Source of the DNA: Clostridiales bacterium
Lineage (GTDB): Bacteria; Bacillota; Clostridia; Ch29
Direction: 5' to 3'
Assembly: GCA_012728565.1 (NCBI GenBank)
Contig: JAAYEV010000032.1
Span: 1-53,752 of the forward strand
Length of the DNA: 53,752 nt
Made by a program: the position numbers and the translations under genes. This document shows positions 27,382 through 37,134 of the stretch, in pieces (within the stretch, counting starts at the first letter, position 1; every line of letters begins with the position of its first letter). The notes under the pieces are model-generated. The model was not told the DNA's origin, searched no databases, and saw only the letters and a program-made list of their open reading frames with translations.

Positions 27382-30300
27382 CTAACTGACCATGTCCTCC
27401 AGTCTTACCGATACCAGTTTCGAAATCCCCTTTTCCTGCATTGTCACGCCGTACAGGTTGTTGGCTGTTTCTATTGTTCCCTTCCTGTGGGTGATTACTA
27501 TGAATTGTATGTCGGCGGAAAGCTTTTTCAGGAACTCACCGAACCTCTCCACGTTTGCGTCGTCAAGGGCGGCTTCAATTTCGTCCAGTATGCAGAAAGG
27601 CGACGGCTTAACCGAGAGTATCGCAAACAGCAGCGCTATCGCTGTCAGGGCCTTTTCTCCCCCCGACAGCAGCGATATTTGCTGCAGTTTTTTACCCGGC
27701 GGCTGTGCTATTATATCAATACCCGATTCCAGTATGTTGGCCTGGTCGGAAAGCAGTACCTTGGCCTTCCCGCCGCCGAACAGCTCCCTGAAAACCTTGT
27801 TGAAACTCTCGTTTATTACTTGGAATTGTTCGGCGAACTGTTTCTTCATCGTATCCGTCATCTCTTTTATTATCCTGTTCAGGGAATCCCTGGCCTCCTC
27901 CAAGTCCTTTTTCTGGGAATTCAGAAAGTCAAACCTTTCCTTAACCCTGGCATACTCTTCAATGGCGTTAATATTAACGTTGCCCAGTTCCTTAATGTTT
28001 GCCTTTAATTCTATAATCCTGCTGCGTGCCGCCTTCTCGTCCTTTATTTCGCACTTGTAGTCAAGGGCATGGATGCGGGTTACCTCGTACTCTTCCCACA
28101 TCCTGTCATGAAGGTTTCCTATCTCCATGTCCACCTTGGTAAGCTGTACTTCATACCGGTGAAGCCTTTTTTCCAGCTCGGAGATTTCCTTATATATTTC
28201 TTTAACCGCCTGTTCCTTTTCCTTCATTCTATGCTGGCATTCGGACTTTGTTTGCTGCAGCTTTGTCATTTCCATGCTGTCCCTGTTTCTTTCCTCGACC
28301 AGAACTTCAATCTCCTGCTGCAGCGCCGATATCCCGTCCTCCAGCTTCTCAATATTTTTCCTGTTTATCTCTATCTCCTTTTCCCGGTCTATAACCGACA
28401 TACGGGCCTTCTGCAGCATAGAAACCGCCCTCTGGAACCCCGACTGAACGTCTTCAAGCTTTTGGGCGATTCTTGCCGCCTCCACCCTGTGGGCCGTTAT
28501 CTGCTGCATAATGTTATCCCGGTCCTGTTTTTTCTCGGAGCTTATCCTCTGCAAATTCCTTATTTGCTCCTCCATTTGCTTGTTCTCGTTCTCTTTCTCC
28601 TTTATACTTTTTTGTATTTTCTCTATTTGCTGCTGGGTTTCATAATAATCGGATTCCAGTGTAAGCTTCTCGGATTCAAACTGAAGCTTTTTGGCTTCCC
28701 TGTCCTCCAGCTCCTTTGCCTTTGCTTCCAGCATCTCGGTTATCCTAATCCTTTGCAGGTCAAGCCGGTGATATGCATCCGCCATCTCCTGTATCCTCAG
28801 CTCAATATCCTGCTCCATTTCGGCCAGCTCCCTTATCGTGTGGTCCAGCCGCCCTGTTTCATCCGCCTTGCTGTTCAATGTGCTTTGCAGCGATTGGATT
28901 TCCCCTTTTCTCTGCAGCAGCCCCGCCTCTTTGCTGTAACTGCTTCCCCCGGTCATGGAACCCCCGACGTTTATTATGTCCCCGTCGGAGGTCACTATCC
29001 TGAACCCGTACCCGAAGGCCCTTGCCATTTTTATGCCGCTGTCAAGGCTGTCCACAACCACTACCCTTCCCAGCAGGTTGTCAATTATGTTACGAATCCT
29101 GTCCGGGCAGTTTACAAGGGAAGACGCCCTACCGATACACCCTTCCATACCAAGGGCCTTTTCCTCGTCCCTGCTTAGGTTTCTCGGCTTTATTGAACTT
29201 ATGGGCAGAAAGGTGGCCCGTCCCAGGTTGCTGCGTTTCAGGTAGTTTATCGCCGTTTTGGCATCCTCCTCGGTGTTTGTCACAATGCTCTGTAGGTTAT
29301 AACCCAGGGCAGTTTCTATGGCCCTCTCCAGTCCCGGCCGGACTGTGATCAGCTTTGCAACAGCCCCCACTATTCCCTTTTCAAGGCCCTTTACCCGGCC
29401 ACACGCTTCCAGCAGCGACCTTACGCTTCTTGAATATCCCTCGTACTCCCTTTCCATCTGCTGGAGCAGGGCCAGCTTTGACCTGCTTATCCCCAGTTCT
29501 TCCCTCAGGTTTTTTTGTTTTTGCTCCAGCTGCAACCGCCGGTTCCTTAAATCGTTCAACTTGTCAACCATGCCGCTCCGCTGCCGGGTATTCTCTGCCA
29601 GCTGTTTTTCCAAGCCACCCAGCGTTCTTTTAAGGTCATCCCTTTCGGTCTTTAAAACCCCAATCCTTTCGTCTACGTTTTGCATTTCCTCAAGCAGCTG
29701 AGCTTTTCGCGTATAAATGGTCTGGTTAAGCGTTTTCAGGCTGTTTGCATTACTGTTTAGTTCGGAAATCCGGTTTAAGTTCTCAATTATGCCTGTTTTT
29801 ATCTCCTCAACCTTTGCCTCGTCCTTTCCCACCTGCGCCCCTATGCTGTCCAGGTTGGCCTGGAAGGCATCAATTATCTGTTTCTTTTCCTCCAGTTCCT
29901 TTTTCAGGTCCTGCATCTCCTGCATTCTTTTTTGTTTTTCTTCCTCCAGCGCGGCGGTTTCATTTTCCGTTTCGGCGATTTCCGCCTTATGCCTTTCAAT
30001 ATTCTCCTTTTCTCCCTGTATCCTCTGTTTAAGTACCTTTACCTCGCCTTCCTTTTTTTCAGCCAGGTTGAGGCTTCTGAACACCCTCTCCTGGACCTCC
30101 TTAAGTTCCTCCTCCAACTGCTGTATTTTTGTTTCAAGGCTTGAGAACTCCGTTTCCAATTGGTTAACCGTATTATTTTTATTGTTAACCAGTCTCCGGC
30201 ATTCCTTTATCTTTTCCTGTATGCCGGTTTTTTGCCTGTTCAGCTTTTCAAGATTGTCTATAAAAAGGCTCAGTTCAAGCTTTTTGAGTTCATCCCTCAT

Positions 30301-30951
30301 CAATATGTAGGACTTTGCCACTTCGCTTTGTTCAAAAAGGGGACCCACCTGCCTTTGGAGTTCATCAATGATGTCCCCCAGCCTCAGAAGGTTTTCCTCG
30401 GTCCTTTGGAGTTTTCTTTCCGCTTCGTCCTTCCTGGTTTTATACTTTACTATTCCCGCGGCTTCTTCGAATATTTTTCGCCGGTCCTCGGCCTTTGAAC
30501 TGAGGATTTCGTCTATCCTGCCCTGTCCTATTATCGAATATCCTTCCTTGCCTATGCCGGTATCCATGAAAAGCTCGTTAATATCCTTCAGCCTGCAGCC
30601 GGTCCTGTTCAGGTAATACTCGCTCTCTCCCGACCGGAAAAGTCTCCTTGTTACCACCACTTCGGAATACTCTATGGGCAAAAAGCCGTCCCCGTTGTCC
30701 AGCGTTATAGAGACCTCGGCAAAACCCAAGGCTTTCCGGTTGTCGGTACCGGCGAAGATGACATCCTCCATCCGGCTGCCCCTTAAGTTCTTTATGCTTT
30801 GCTCCCCCAGCACCCACCTGACAGCGTCGGCTATGTTGCTTTTGCCGCTGCCGTTGGGCCCGACGATGGCCGCTATGCCTTTGTCGAATTCAAGATTGAT
30901 TCTCTCGGCAAAGGATTTGAACCCTTTTATTTCTATGCTCTTAAGATACAT
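27382..30951 (-). CDS. smc: Chromosome segregation ATPase SMC
   Basis: SMC (1189 residues) is the condensin-type ATPase that compacts and segregates chromosomes with ScpA and ScpB. Walker A GPNGSGKSN is at about 31-39. Long coiled-coil arms (about 170-500 and 680-1020) flank a hinge (about 515-650, with GAVAKLITVRPGLERAIE and DGDIINVGGSMTGG). The C-terminal head has the signature LLSGGEKALTAIAL and Walker B FCILDEIEAALDD. The full family length is present. The ATG has ccggaggtatag upstream. Its position between rnc and ftsY is conserved. Confidence 0.98.
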   Translation of the reverse strand: MYLKSIEIKGFKSFAERINLEFDKGIAAIVGPNGSGKSNIADAVRWVLGEQSIKNLRGSRMEDVIFAGTDNRKALGFAEVSITLDNGDGFLPIEYSEVVVTRRLFRSGESEYYLNRTGCRLKDINELFMDTGIGKEGYSIIGQGRIDEILSSKAEDRRKIFEEAAGIVKYKTRKDEAERKLQRTEENLLRLGDIIDELQRQVGPLFEQSEVAKSYILMRDELKKLELSLFIDNLEKLNRQKTGIQEKIKECRRLVNNKNNTVNQLETEFSSLETKIQQLEEELKEVQERVFRSLNLAEKKEGEVKVLKQRIQGEKENIERHKAEIAETENETAALEEEKQKRMQEMQDLKKELEEKKQIIDAFQANLDSIGAQVGKDEAKVEEIKTGIIENLNRISELNSNANSLKTLNQTIYTRKAQLLEEMQNVDERIGVLKTERDDLKRTLGGLEKQLAENTRQRSGMVDKLNDLRNRRLQLEQKQKNLREELGISRSKLALLQQMEREYEGYSRSVRSLLEACGRVKGLEKGIVGAVAKLITVRPGLERAIETALGYNLQSIVTNTEEDAKTAINYLKRSNLGRATFLPISSIKPRNLSRDEEKALGMEGCIGRASSLVNCPDRIRNIIDNLLGRVVVVDSLDSGIKMARAFGYGFRIVTSDGDIINVGGSMTGGSSYSKEAGLLQRKGEIQSLQSTLNSKADETGRLDHTIRELAEMEQDIELRIQEMADAYHRLDLQRIRITEMLEAKAKELEDREAKKLQFESEKLTLESDYYETQQQIEKIQKSIKEKENENKQMEEQIRNLQRISSEKKQDRDNIMQQITAHRVEAARIAQKLEDVQSGFQRAVSMLQKARMSVIDREKEIEINRKNIEKLEDGISALQQEIEVLVEERNRDSMEMTKLQQTKSECQHRMKEKEQAVKEIYKEISELEKRLHRYEVQLTKVDMEIGNLHDRMWEEYEVTRIHALDYKCEIKDEKAARSRIIELKANIKELGNVNINAIEEYARVKERFDFLNSQKKDLEEARDSLNRIIKEMTDTMKKQFAEQFQVINESFNKVFRELFGGGKAKVLLSDQANILESGIDIIAQPPGKKLQQISLLSGGEKALTAIALLFAILSVKPSPFCILDEIEAALDDANVERFGEFLKKLSADIQFIVITHRKGTIETANNLYGVTMQEKGISKLVSVRLEDMVS

Positions 30952-30983
30952 GGACTATACCTCCGGCACTGGTGTCCAATGGA

Positions 30984-32057
30984 CTATTTGATGCTTTTTA
31001 TCACCTGGCGGTAATCCGCCTCAAACATTCTTTTCCCATTTATAAACCGAATTTCGCTGCGACCCAGGTCTTTATTCTTTAACACTTTAATCTCCAGCCC
31101 GGGATATTCCCTTTCCAGGGCCTTTATATTTTCCTTGCCAATCCCCTTAAGCGTCGAAAGCAGCTTGGGATTTGTCTCCATCACGATTCCCACTTCCGGG
31201 TCCATTCCCCTTTGGTCCAATATCCATTTAACCGCCCTAAGGACCAGCCTGGAATCAACAAGCTGCCTGAAAGACGGGTGGAAGGGCCCTGCAACCACCT
31301 CTCCGCCTTCGCTTATCAGCTCAGTGGGCTGCAGCCCCATTCGTATTATGGCAATGTTTTCCCTTATAAACATTGCCGCCAGGACAGCGCACAGGTCAAC
31401 CGCCTCTTCCAGCGAAGGAGGCTTGTACATTCCTTTTTTGTACATTGTTTCAAGGGCGGTACCCCTTATTACCAGCGTTGGATATATCCTCACAAAGTCC
31501 GGTTTCAGCGCACATATCCCGGACGCGGTTTGCACCTCGGTATCCGGCCGGGAACCGGGAAGCCCTACCATCATCTGCAAACCAAGCCGAAACCCGTACT
31601 CCCGTATTTTCCTGGAAGCCTGTACAACGTCCGCGCTGCTGTGTCCCCTGGCACTTTTTTTCAGTACCTCGTCGCTCATGGACTGGACTCCCAGCTCTAT
31701 AGTGTCCACGCGGAATTCCGAGAGCCTTTCCAGTACTTCTTGGTCTATATAATCCGGCCTGGTGGAAAGCCTTATCCTATCAATAAGCCCCTCTTTTTTT
31801 GCAAGGTAAGCTTCTTTTAAAAAAGCCGTCTGGAGCGGTGCCGGTATGCCTGTAAAACTGCCGCCGAAAAATGCCGCTTCCACCATCCTGGCATTTCGGG
31901 GAAAAGTGGCGCGGTACTCTCGTATTATGGGAATGACTTCTTCCGGTAACACCGGGCGCTCTTTACCGGTAATTTTGCCCTGGCTGCAAAACACGCAGTC
32001 ATGGGGACAGCCGACGTGGGGGATGAAAAAAGGAACAATAAAATGGGTTTTGGTCAT
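30984..32057 (-). CDS. Elp3-like radical SAM protein without acetyltransferase domain
   Basis: The 357-residue protein carries the radical SAM cluster motif CPHDCVFC (Cys17, Cys21, Cys24) at the N-terminus, then FFGGSFTGIP, STRPDYI, ELGVQSMSDEVL and GLQMMVGLPG. These are the blocks of the Elp3/YhcC group. The GNAT acetyltransferase domain of true Elp3 is missing; the last third (about 240-357) is different. Such proteins recur between rnc and smc in clostridia. The substrate is unknown; tRNA modification is a guess from the family. It is only one base from the rnc stop, so translation is probably coupled. Confidence 0.85.
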   Translation of the reverse strand: MTKTHFIVPFFIPHVGCPHDCVFCSQGKITGKERPVLPEEVIPIIREYRATFPRNARMVEAAFFGGSFTGIPAPLQTAFLKEAYLAKKEGLIDRIRLSTRPDYIDQEVLERLSEFRVDTIELGVQSMSDEVLKKSARGHSSADVVQASRKIREYGFRLGLQMMVGLPGSRPDTEVQTASGICALKPDFVRIYPTLVIRGTALETMYKKGMYKPPSLEEAVDLCAVLAAMFIRENIAIIRMGLQPTELISEGGEVVAGPFHPSFRQLVDSRLVLRAVKWILDQRGMDPEVGIVMETNPKLLSTLKGIGKENIKALEREYPGLEIKVLKNKDLGRSEIRFINGKRMFEADYRQVIKSIK

Positions 32058-32058
32058 T

Positions 32059-32769
32059 TCAGCCCTCCAGCCTTTCCAACGCTTTTTGTGCAGCGTTTTG
32101 TTCCGCTTCCTTTTTGCTTTTCCCGGTACCTTCCCCGTAAACCCTGTCCCCTATTAATACTCTCACCCGAAAGGTTTTGTCGTGGTCCGGCCCTTCCTGG
32201 TCTACAAGCCTGTACTCAACCGTATTATGGCCGGAGGCCTGGACGGTTTCCTGGAGCTCGGTCTTATAATCCCCTGCTAAGCTTTGTTCCGCCAGCTCCC
32301 GTGCACTGGCCTGCAAGTATCCCAAAACAAATTCCCTGGCCGGCGCGTACCCCCCGTCAAGGTATATGGAGCCAATACCCGCCTCTAAGGTGTCCGCAAG
32401 GATTGAAATCCTGCTGCGGCCGCCGTTTTGATCTTCTCCCTTGCCCATTTGAAGGAAATCCCCCAGGCCCAGTTCCCTGGCACGCTGCCCAAGGGCCTTG
32501 CCCCGCACCAGGGCGGCCCTCATTTTGGTTAGCGTTCCCTCCGTACAATCGGCAAATTCATTGAAAAGGAATTCGCTGGTTATCATCTCCAGTACGGCAT
32601 CCCCCAAGAACTCAAGCCTTTCATTGTACTCGTCCTTACCAAGACCCTTTTCATTGGCATAGGAACTGTGGGTTAAGGCACAGTTCAACAGGGCAATATC
32701 CTTGTAGCGATACCCGAGGCGGTCCTGCAGTTTCTTAAGTTCCTCCAGCCTTGGCCCTTTTATCCTCAA
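32059..32769 (-). CDS. rnc: Ribonuclease III
   Basis: RNase III cleaves double-stranded RNA, including rRNA precursors and SRP RNA precursors. The 236-residue protein has the catalytic signature NERLEFLGDAVLEMI near residue 50, the second acidic site in ADTLEAGIGSIYLDGG, and a C-terminal double-stranded RNA-binding domain (about 162-234, KTELQETVQ and GTGKSKKEAEQNAAQKAL). The start is TTG at 32769, behind ggaaaggatg. A candidate promoter lies just upstream. Confidence 0.96.
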   Translation of the reverse strand: MRIKGPRLEELKKLQDRLGYRYKDIALLNCALTHSSYANEKGLGKDEYNERLEFLGDAVLEMITSEFLFNEFADCTEGTLTKMRAALVRGKALGQRARELGLGDFLQMGKGEDQNGGRSRISILADTLEAGIGSIYLDGGYAPAREFVLGYLQASARELAEQSLAGDYKTELQETVQASGHNTVEYRLVDQEGPDHDKTFRVRVLIGDRVYGEGTGKSKKEAEQNAAQKALERLEG

Positions 32770-32816
32770 AAACCGACATCCTTTCCGGCATCATTCGATA
32801 CAAAACATCCTTGTAT

Positions 32817-32825
32817 ATTATAGCA
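32817..32825 (-). promoter_or_regulatory. Candidate extended -10 promoter before rnc
   Basis: On the minus strand TGCTATAAT lies about 50 bases upstream of the rnc start, in the gap after fabF. No good -35 box stands at 17 bases, so the promoter would depend on the extended -10. It could start the rnc-radical SAM-smc-ftsY transcript. Confidence 0.5.
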
Positions 32826-32853
32826 TATTTCTACCTTAAAATAACCAAGGGTC

Positions 32854-34092
32854 CTATTCAAACCTTTTAAAGCATATGGTGGCGTTATGGCCTCCAAAAC
32901 CCAGCGAGTTGGATATGGCGTAGTCTATATTTCGCTTAACTCCCTTGTTGGGCGTATAATCCAGGTCACAGTCGGGGTCGGGGGTGGTATAGTTCATGGT
33001 GGGCGGCACAAACCCTTCATGTATTGCCAATACAGCAGCTATCGCCTCTATACCTCCGGCCGCCCCCAGAAGGTGACCGGTAACCGATTTTGTCGAGCTT
33101 ATGGCAAGCTTGTAAGCATGCTCTCCGAACACCTGCTTTATTGCCTCGGTTTCAAACTGGTCGTTGTACTTGGTGGAAGTTCCGTGGGCATTTATATAGT
33201 CTATCCTGTCCGGTGTAATACCGGCGTCTTCCAGGGCCTTTTCCATGGCCGACGCAGCCCCCGCCCCGCCCGGTGCCGGCGCGGTTATGTGATAGGCATC
33301 GGCGGTCCTGCCGTAGCCCACAAGCTCTGCATAAATCCTTGCGCCCCTTTTAAGCGCGTGATTTAGTTCCTCCAGTATCAGGATACCGCAGCCCTCTCCC
33401 AGCACGAAGCCGTCCCTTTCGCCGTCAAAGGGCCTGCTGGCGCCCCGGGGGTCATGGTTGCGGGTGGACAGGGCTTTCATGGAACAAAAGCCTGCTACCG
33501 CAATAGGGGTTACCGCCGCTTCGGTACCGCCGGTTATAACCATGTCGGCATCCCCCCGCTGTATAACCCTGAAGGCATCCCCGACAGCGTTTGTTCCCGA
33601 AGCGCAGGCAGTGACCACTGTCTCATTTGGCCCCCTGGCGCCAAAGGCTATTGCCATCTGCCCCGCCGCCATATTGGAAATCATCATGGGTATGAAGAAG
33701 GGACTTATCCTGGATTGCCCCTTTTCTATCAGCACCCTGAACTGGCTCTCCAGTGTCTCAATGCCCCCAATACCCGATCCCAGTATAATACCAAGCCTGT
33801 CCTTGTCAACCCTACCCAGGTCGACACCGCCGTCTTCCAGGGCCATCCTGGCACCGGCAACGGCATACTGGGTAAAGGTGTCCATACGCCTTGCTTCCTT
33901 TTTATCCATAAAATCACCGGGCACGAAGTCCTTGACCTCAGCGGCTATGGTGCACTCGTACCCTTCGGTATCAAATTTTGTTATTTCTCCTATACCGGAT
34001 ATCCCGTCCTTAATCGATGCCCAGAACCTGTCCTTCCCCAGTCCGACGGGTGTCACAGCCCCCAAGCCGGTAACCACAACTCTTTTTTCCAT
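32854..34092 (-). CDS. fabF: Beta-ketoacyl-ACP synthase II
   Basis: FabF elongates acyl-ACP with malonyl-ACP. The 412-residue protein shows the active-site Cys in [10 protein letters not shown] (about 164), and the two catalytic His in [11 protein letters not shown] and [10 protein letters not shown]. It ends the minus-strand fatty-acid gene row after acpP, with a hairpin in between. aaggaggtcgccgga precedes the ATG. Confidence 0.97.
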   Translation of the reverse strand: MEKRVVVTGLGAVTPVGLGKDRFWASIKDGISGIGEITKFDTEGYECTIAAEVKDFVPGDFMDKKEARRMDTFTQYAVAGARMALEDGGVDLGRVDKDRLGIILGSGIGGIETLESQFRVLIEKGQSRISPFFIPMMISNMAAGQMAIAFGARGPNETVVTACASGTNAVGDAFRVIQRGDADMVITGGTEAAVTPIAVAGFCSMKALSTRNHDPRGASRPFDGERDGFVLGEGCGILILEELNHALKRGARIYAELVGYGRTADAYHITAPAPGGAGAASAMEKALEDAGITPDRIDYINAHGTSTKYNDQFETEAIKQVFGEHAYKLAISSTKSVTGHLLGAAGGIEAIAAVLAIHEGFVPPTMNYTTPDPDCDLDYTPNKGVKRNIDYAISNSLGFGGHNATICFKRFE

Positions 34093-34167
34093 TCCGGCGA
34101 CCTCCTTTTGTTATTTCTGTTGCTATATATTAACAAATCGCAGTGATTTGCCTTTTTACTTAAGAAA

Positions 34168-34187
34168 GTCCCGATTTCAATCGGGAC
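34168..34187 (-). terminator. Hairpin between acpP and fabF (partial terminator)
   Basis: GTCCCGATT and AATCGGGAC form a nine-base-pair stem with a two-base loop, 7 bases after the acpP stop. On the minus strand TTTCTT follows. It may allow more acpP than fabF message by partial termination or by protecting the 3' end of acpP RNA. Confidence 0.55.
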
Positions 34188-34194
34188 CTTCGGA

Positions 34195-34422
34195 CTAGCT
34201 ATTGTTTTTTATGTATTCTACAGCATCCCCAACGGTGCTGATTTTTTCAGCGTCCTCGTCCGGGATCTCCAAATCAAATTCTTCTTCCAAAGCCATTATC
34301 AGCTCAACCAGGTCCAGGGAATCGGCTCCCAAGTCTTCTATAAATCGTGCATCGCTTGATATCTCCTCTTCGTCCACACCCAGCTGGTCTGCAATAATCT
34401 CCCTCACCTTTTCAAATATCAT
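34195..34422 (-). CDS. acpP: Acyl carrier protein
   Basis: This 75-residue acidic protein carries the growing acyl chain on phosphopantetheine attached to the Ser of [10 protein letters not shown] (Ser37). The sequence [18 protein letters not shown] is typical of ACP. The start has an aaggaggtgacaag site. A candidate promoter lies directly upstream, and the hairpin after it suggests acpP is made in excess over its neighbours. Confidence 0.97.
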   Translation of the reverse strand: MIFEKVREIIADQLGVDEEEISSDARFIEDLGADSLDLVELIMALEEEFDLEIPDEDAEKISTVGDAVEYIKNNS

Positions 34423-34453
34423 CTTGTCACCTCCTTCCGGGTACTTGCTATAA

Positions 34454-34481
34454 AATATATATTAAATATATTACATAACAA
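34454..34481 (-). promoter_or_regulatory. Candidate promoter of acpP
   Basis: On the minus strand TTGTTA (plus 34476-34481), overlapping the end of fabG, is followed after 16 bases by TATATT (plus 34454-34459). The region is very AT-rich, so chance matches are possible. Confidence 0.4.
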
Positions 34482-35217
34482 TTCCACCGTCAACGCCAAT
34501 TATTTGTCCTGTAATGTATGAAGCAAGGTCGCTGCTTAAAAACGCGACAAGGTATGCAACATCCTCAGGGGTACCCGGCCTGCCCAACACAACCCTCTTT
34601 GTCATCTCGTCCCTTATATCCTGTGACAGTTTCATGGTCATGTCGGTTTGGATATAGCCCGGGGCAACGGCGTTAACGGTTATTCCCCTGCTGCCCAGTT
34701 CCTTTGCCACCGCCTTTGTAAAGCCTATTACCCCCGCCTTGGAAGCACAGTAATTTGCCTGGCCGGCATTCCCGTATATGCCCACCACCGACGATATGTT
34801 TACTATTCTTCCCCATCTTTTCTTAATCATAAGCCGTGACGCAGCCCTGGTACAGTTAAATACTCCCGTCATGTTTATATCAATAACCTGCCGCCAATCC
34901 TCGTCTTTCATTCGCAAGAGGAGCCCGTCCCGGGTTATGCCTGCGCAGTTCACAAGGATGTCCACTGCCCCAAAACGCGCGGCGGCCCTTTCTATAAGGC
35001 TGTTAGCCTCGTCCGGGTTTGCAACGTTAGCAGCAAAGGCTTCAGCGTCCCCGCCAAGGTTTTTTATCTCCGTTACCGTTTCCTCCGCCGCCTTGGAGCC
35101 GCTGGCATAATTCACCGCCACAGCCGCCCCCAGCCGCGCCAGGGTTATGGCTGTGGCCTTTCCGATACCCCTGGACCCGCCGGTAACTACAGCTACCTTT
35201 CCATTTAGATTTAACAT
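34471..35217 (-). CDS. fabG: 3-oxoacyl-ACP reductase
   Basis: FabG reduces 3-oxoacyl-ACP with NADPH. This short-chain dehydrogenase (248 residues) has the nucleotide motif TGGSRGIGKA near residue 13, NCAGITRDGLLLRM, and the catalytic Tyr and Lys in YCASKAG (about 152-158). Its start overlaps the fabD stop by seven bases. Confidence 0.97.
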   Translation of the reverse strand: MLNLNGKVAVVTGGSRGIGKATAITLARLGAAVAVNYASGSKAAEETVTEIKNLGGDAEAFAANVANPDEANSLIERAAARFGAVDILVNCAGITRDGLLLRMKDEDWRQVIDINMTGVFNCTRAASRLMIKKRWGRIVNISSVVGIYGNAGQANYCASKAGVIGFTKAVAKELGSRGITVNAVAPGYIQTDMTMKLSQDIRDEMTKRVVLGRPGTPEDVAYLVAFLSSDLASYITGQIIGVDGGIVM

Positions 35218-36155
35218 TTGACCCCCTCCAATTCCAATAGGGCATTATTCAGGCTTTCCAAGTTTTCAATGTTCAATACCCGTACTCCCTTATCTATTTT
35301 CTTAACAAAGCCGGTCAGCGTTTTCCCCGGTCCTATTTCAACGAAGGTGTCCGCCCCCAGCTCAATCATTCGCTTAACGCTCTCCTCCCACAGCACCGGC
35401 CTGCTTACCTGCTTTACCAGGTTACCTTTTATTAAGTCACTACGGGTCTCCTCGGTGGCGGTAACATTTGCAATCACCGGTACTACGGCATCCATTATTT
35501 TTATCCCTTCAAGAGCCTTTTCCAGCTTTTCTTCCACCGGTCTCAGCAGACTGCAGTGGAAGGGTGCGCTTACCGGCAGCATTACAGCCCTCCTTGCCCC
35601 CATCGTCTTTGCCATCTCAACCGCGGCGGCCACCGCCTTTGTTTCTCCTGAAACGGCGGTCTGGCATGAGCAGTTGTAATTGGCCGGTTCCACCACGCCC
35701 TGGTTTGAGGCCCTGCGGCAGCATTCTTCAACCAGTTCCTTGTCAAGTCCGATAATTGCCGCCATCGTGCCGGTGTTTACCGGTACGGCATTCTGCATAA
35801 GCTTACCCCTTTTATGCACCAGCACCACAGCGTCTTCGAACTGCAGCGAGCCCGCTGCTATAAGGGCGGAATACTCGCCAAGGCTAAGTCCCGCCGCCAT
35901 GTCCGGTCTAAGACCGTGTTTTTTTATAATTTCAAGTATGGCGGCGCTTACAGTTGTTATGGCCGGCTGTGTAATCTCCGTTTCGGTAAGTTTCTCCTCC
36001 GGGCCCTCGAATATTATCCCGGTTAGGTTAAATCCCAGCGCCCGGTCCGCCCTATCAAAAACCCCCGCCGCCTCGGGGAACTCCTGGTATAGGTCCTTGC
36101 CCATACCTATATACTGTGCCCCCTGGCCGGGGAAAATAAACGCAACTTTGCCCAT
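35211..36155 (-). CDS. fabD: Malonyl-CoA:ACP transacylase
   Basis: FabD loads malonyl groups onto ACP. The 314-residue protein has FIFPGQGAQYIGMGKDL at the N-terminus, the nucleophilic Ser in GLSLGEYSAL (about 91), and the catalytic His in VSAPFHCSLL. It overlaps fabG by seven bases and follows fabK by 3 bases. Confidence 0.96.
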   Translation of the reverse strand: MGKVAFIFPGQGAQYIGMGKDLYQEFPEAAGVFDRADRALGFNLTGIIFEGPEEKLTETEITQPAITTVSAAILEIIKKHGLRPDMAAGLSLGEYSALIAAGSLQFEDAVVLVHKRGKLMQNAVPVNTGTMAAIIGLDKELVEECCRRASNQGVVEPANYNCSCQTAVSGETKAVAAAVEMAKTMGARRAVMLPVSAPFHCSLLRPVEEKLEKALEGIKIMDAVVPVIANVTATEETRSDLIKGNLVKQVSRPVLWEESVKRMIELGADTFVEIGPGKTLTGFVKKIDKGVRVLNIENLESLNNALLELEGVKC

Positions 36156-36158
36156 AAT

Positions 36159-37106
36159 TTACCTCCCAAGCACCTTTGCGGTGATTTCTATTATATCCCT
36201 GGCTTCCTTTGTTATTCCTTCTATTATTTCTTTTACCGGCTTAATATCGTTTATAAGGCCTGCAATCTGCCCGGACATGACCGAACCATCCTTGGTATTG
36301 CCTTCCACCACTGCTTCCCGGAGCTTTCCGGCACCCAGCTTTTCCAGTTCTTCCGCCGGGGTCCCTGCCCTCTCCAGCCTGTCAAACTCGCGGGTCAGCT
36401 TATTCTTTAAGCACCTTACCGGATGGCCGGTGGTCCTGCCGGATACAACCGCATCCCTGTCACCGGCTTTAAGCAGGGCTTCCTTGTAATTGGCATGGGC
36501 GGTACATTCCACCGAGCATACAAACCTCGTTCCCATCTGTACCCCCTCGGCACCAAGCGCCAAGGCCGCCGCAAGACCCCTTCCGTCGGCAATTCCGCCG
36601 GCGGCAATAACCGGTATCTCAACAGCATCCACCACCTGGGGCACCAGGCACATGGTGGTTAATTCACCTATATGTCCACCGGCTTCGGTACCCTCGGCTA
36701 TCAGTGCATCGGCACCCACCGACTGCATTCGCTTTGCCAGGGCAACGCTTGGAACCACCGGTATGATTTTTGCCCCCGCTTCCTTAAGGCCGCCGATATA
36801 TTTCCCCGGGTTGCCGGCCCCGGTGGTCACCACCTTAACCCTATGCTTTATTATTACTTCCATCACCTGGTCCACAAAGGGGGAAAGCAGCATTACATTT
36901 ACGCCAAAGGGCTTTGTTGTAAGCTCTGAGGCCTTTATAATTTCCCTTTCCACCACGTCCGCGGGAGCGTTTCCGGCACCTATTATTCCAAGGCCCCCCG
37001 CGTTGGACACCGCCGCCGCCAGTTCGGCGGTTGCCACCCATGCCATGCCCCCCTGAAGGATAGGATATTCTATACCCAGTATTTCACATATCCTAGTATG
37101 TATCAT
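36159..37106 (-). CDS. fabK: Enoyl-ACP reductase II, FMN-dependent
   Basis: FabK performs the last reduction of each elongation cycle using FMN and NAD(P)H, and is the triclosan-insensitive type of enoyl reductase. The product contains IEYPILQGGMAWVATAELAA, with QGGMAWV and the following SNAGGLGIIGAGNAP blocks diagnostic, then AEGTEAGGHIGE and PVIAAGGIADGRG for FMN binding. The ATG at 37106 (315 residues) matches the family N-terminus and has a ggtgg-type site; ATG codons upstream at 37121 and 37163 add unrelated residues. No fabI is in the window. Confidence 0.95.
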   Translation of the reverse strand: MIHTRICEILGIEYPILQGGMAWVATAELAAAVSNAGGLGIIGAGNAPADVVEREIIKASELTTKPFGVNVMLLSPFVDQVMEVIIKHRVKVVTTGAGNPGKYIGGLKEAGAKIIPVVPSVALAKRMQSVGADALIAEGTEAGGHIGELTTMCLVPQVVDAVEIPVIAAGGIADGRGLAAALALGAEGVQMGTRFVCSVECTAHANYKEALLKAGDRDAVVSGRTTGHPVRCLKNKLTREFDRLERAGTPAEELEKLGAGKLREAVVEGNTKDGSVMSGQIAGLINDIKPVKEIIEGITKEARDIIEITAKVLGR

Positions 37107-37134
37107 TTCCACCACTCCCATTGCTATATTGGAA

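Noticed and set aside
28069-29178. 369-codon open frame on the plus strand
   Set aside because: It lies wholly antisense to the smc coiled coil, has odd composition and no ribosome binding site; a shadow frame.
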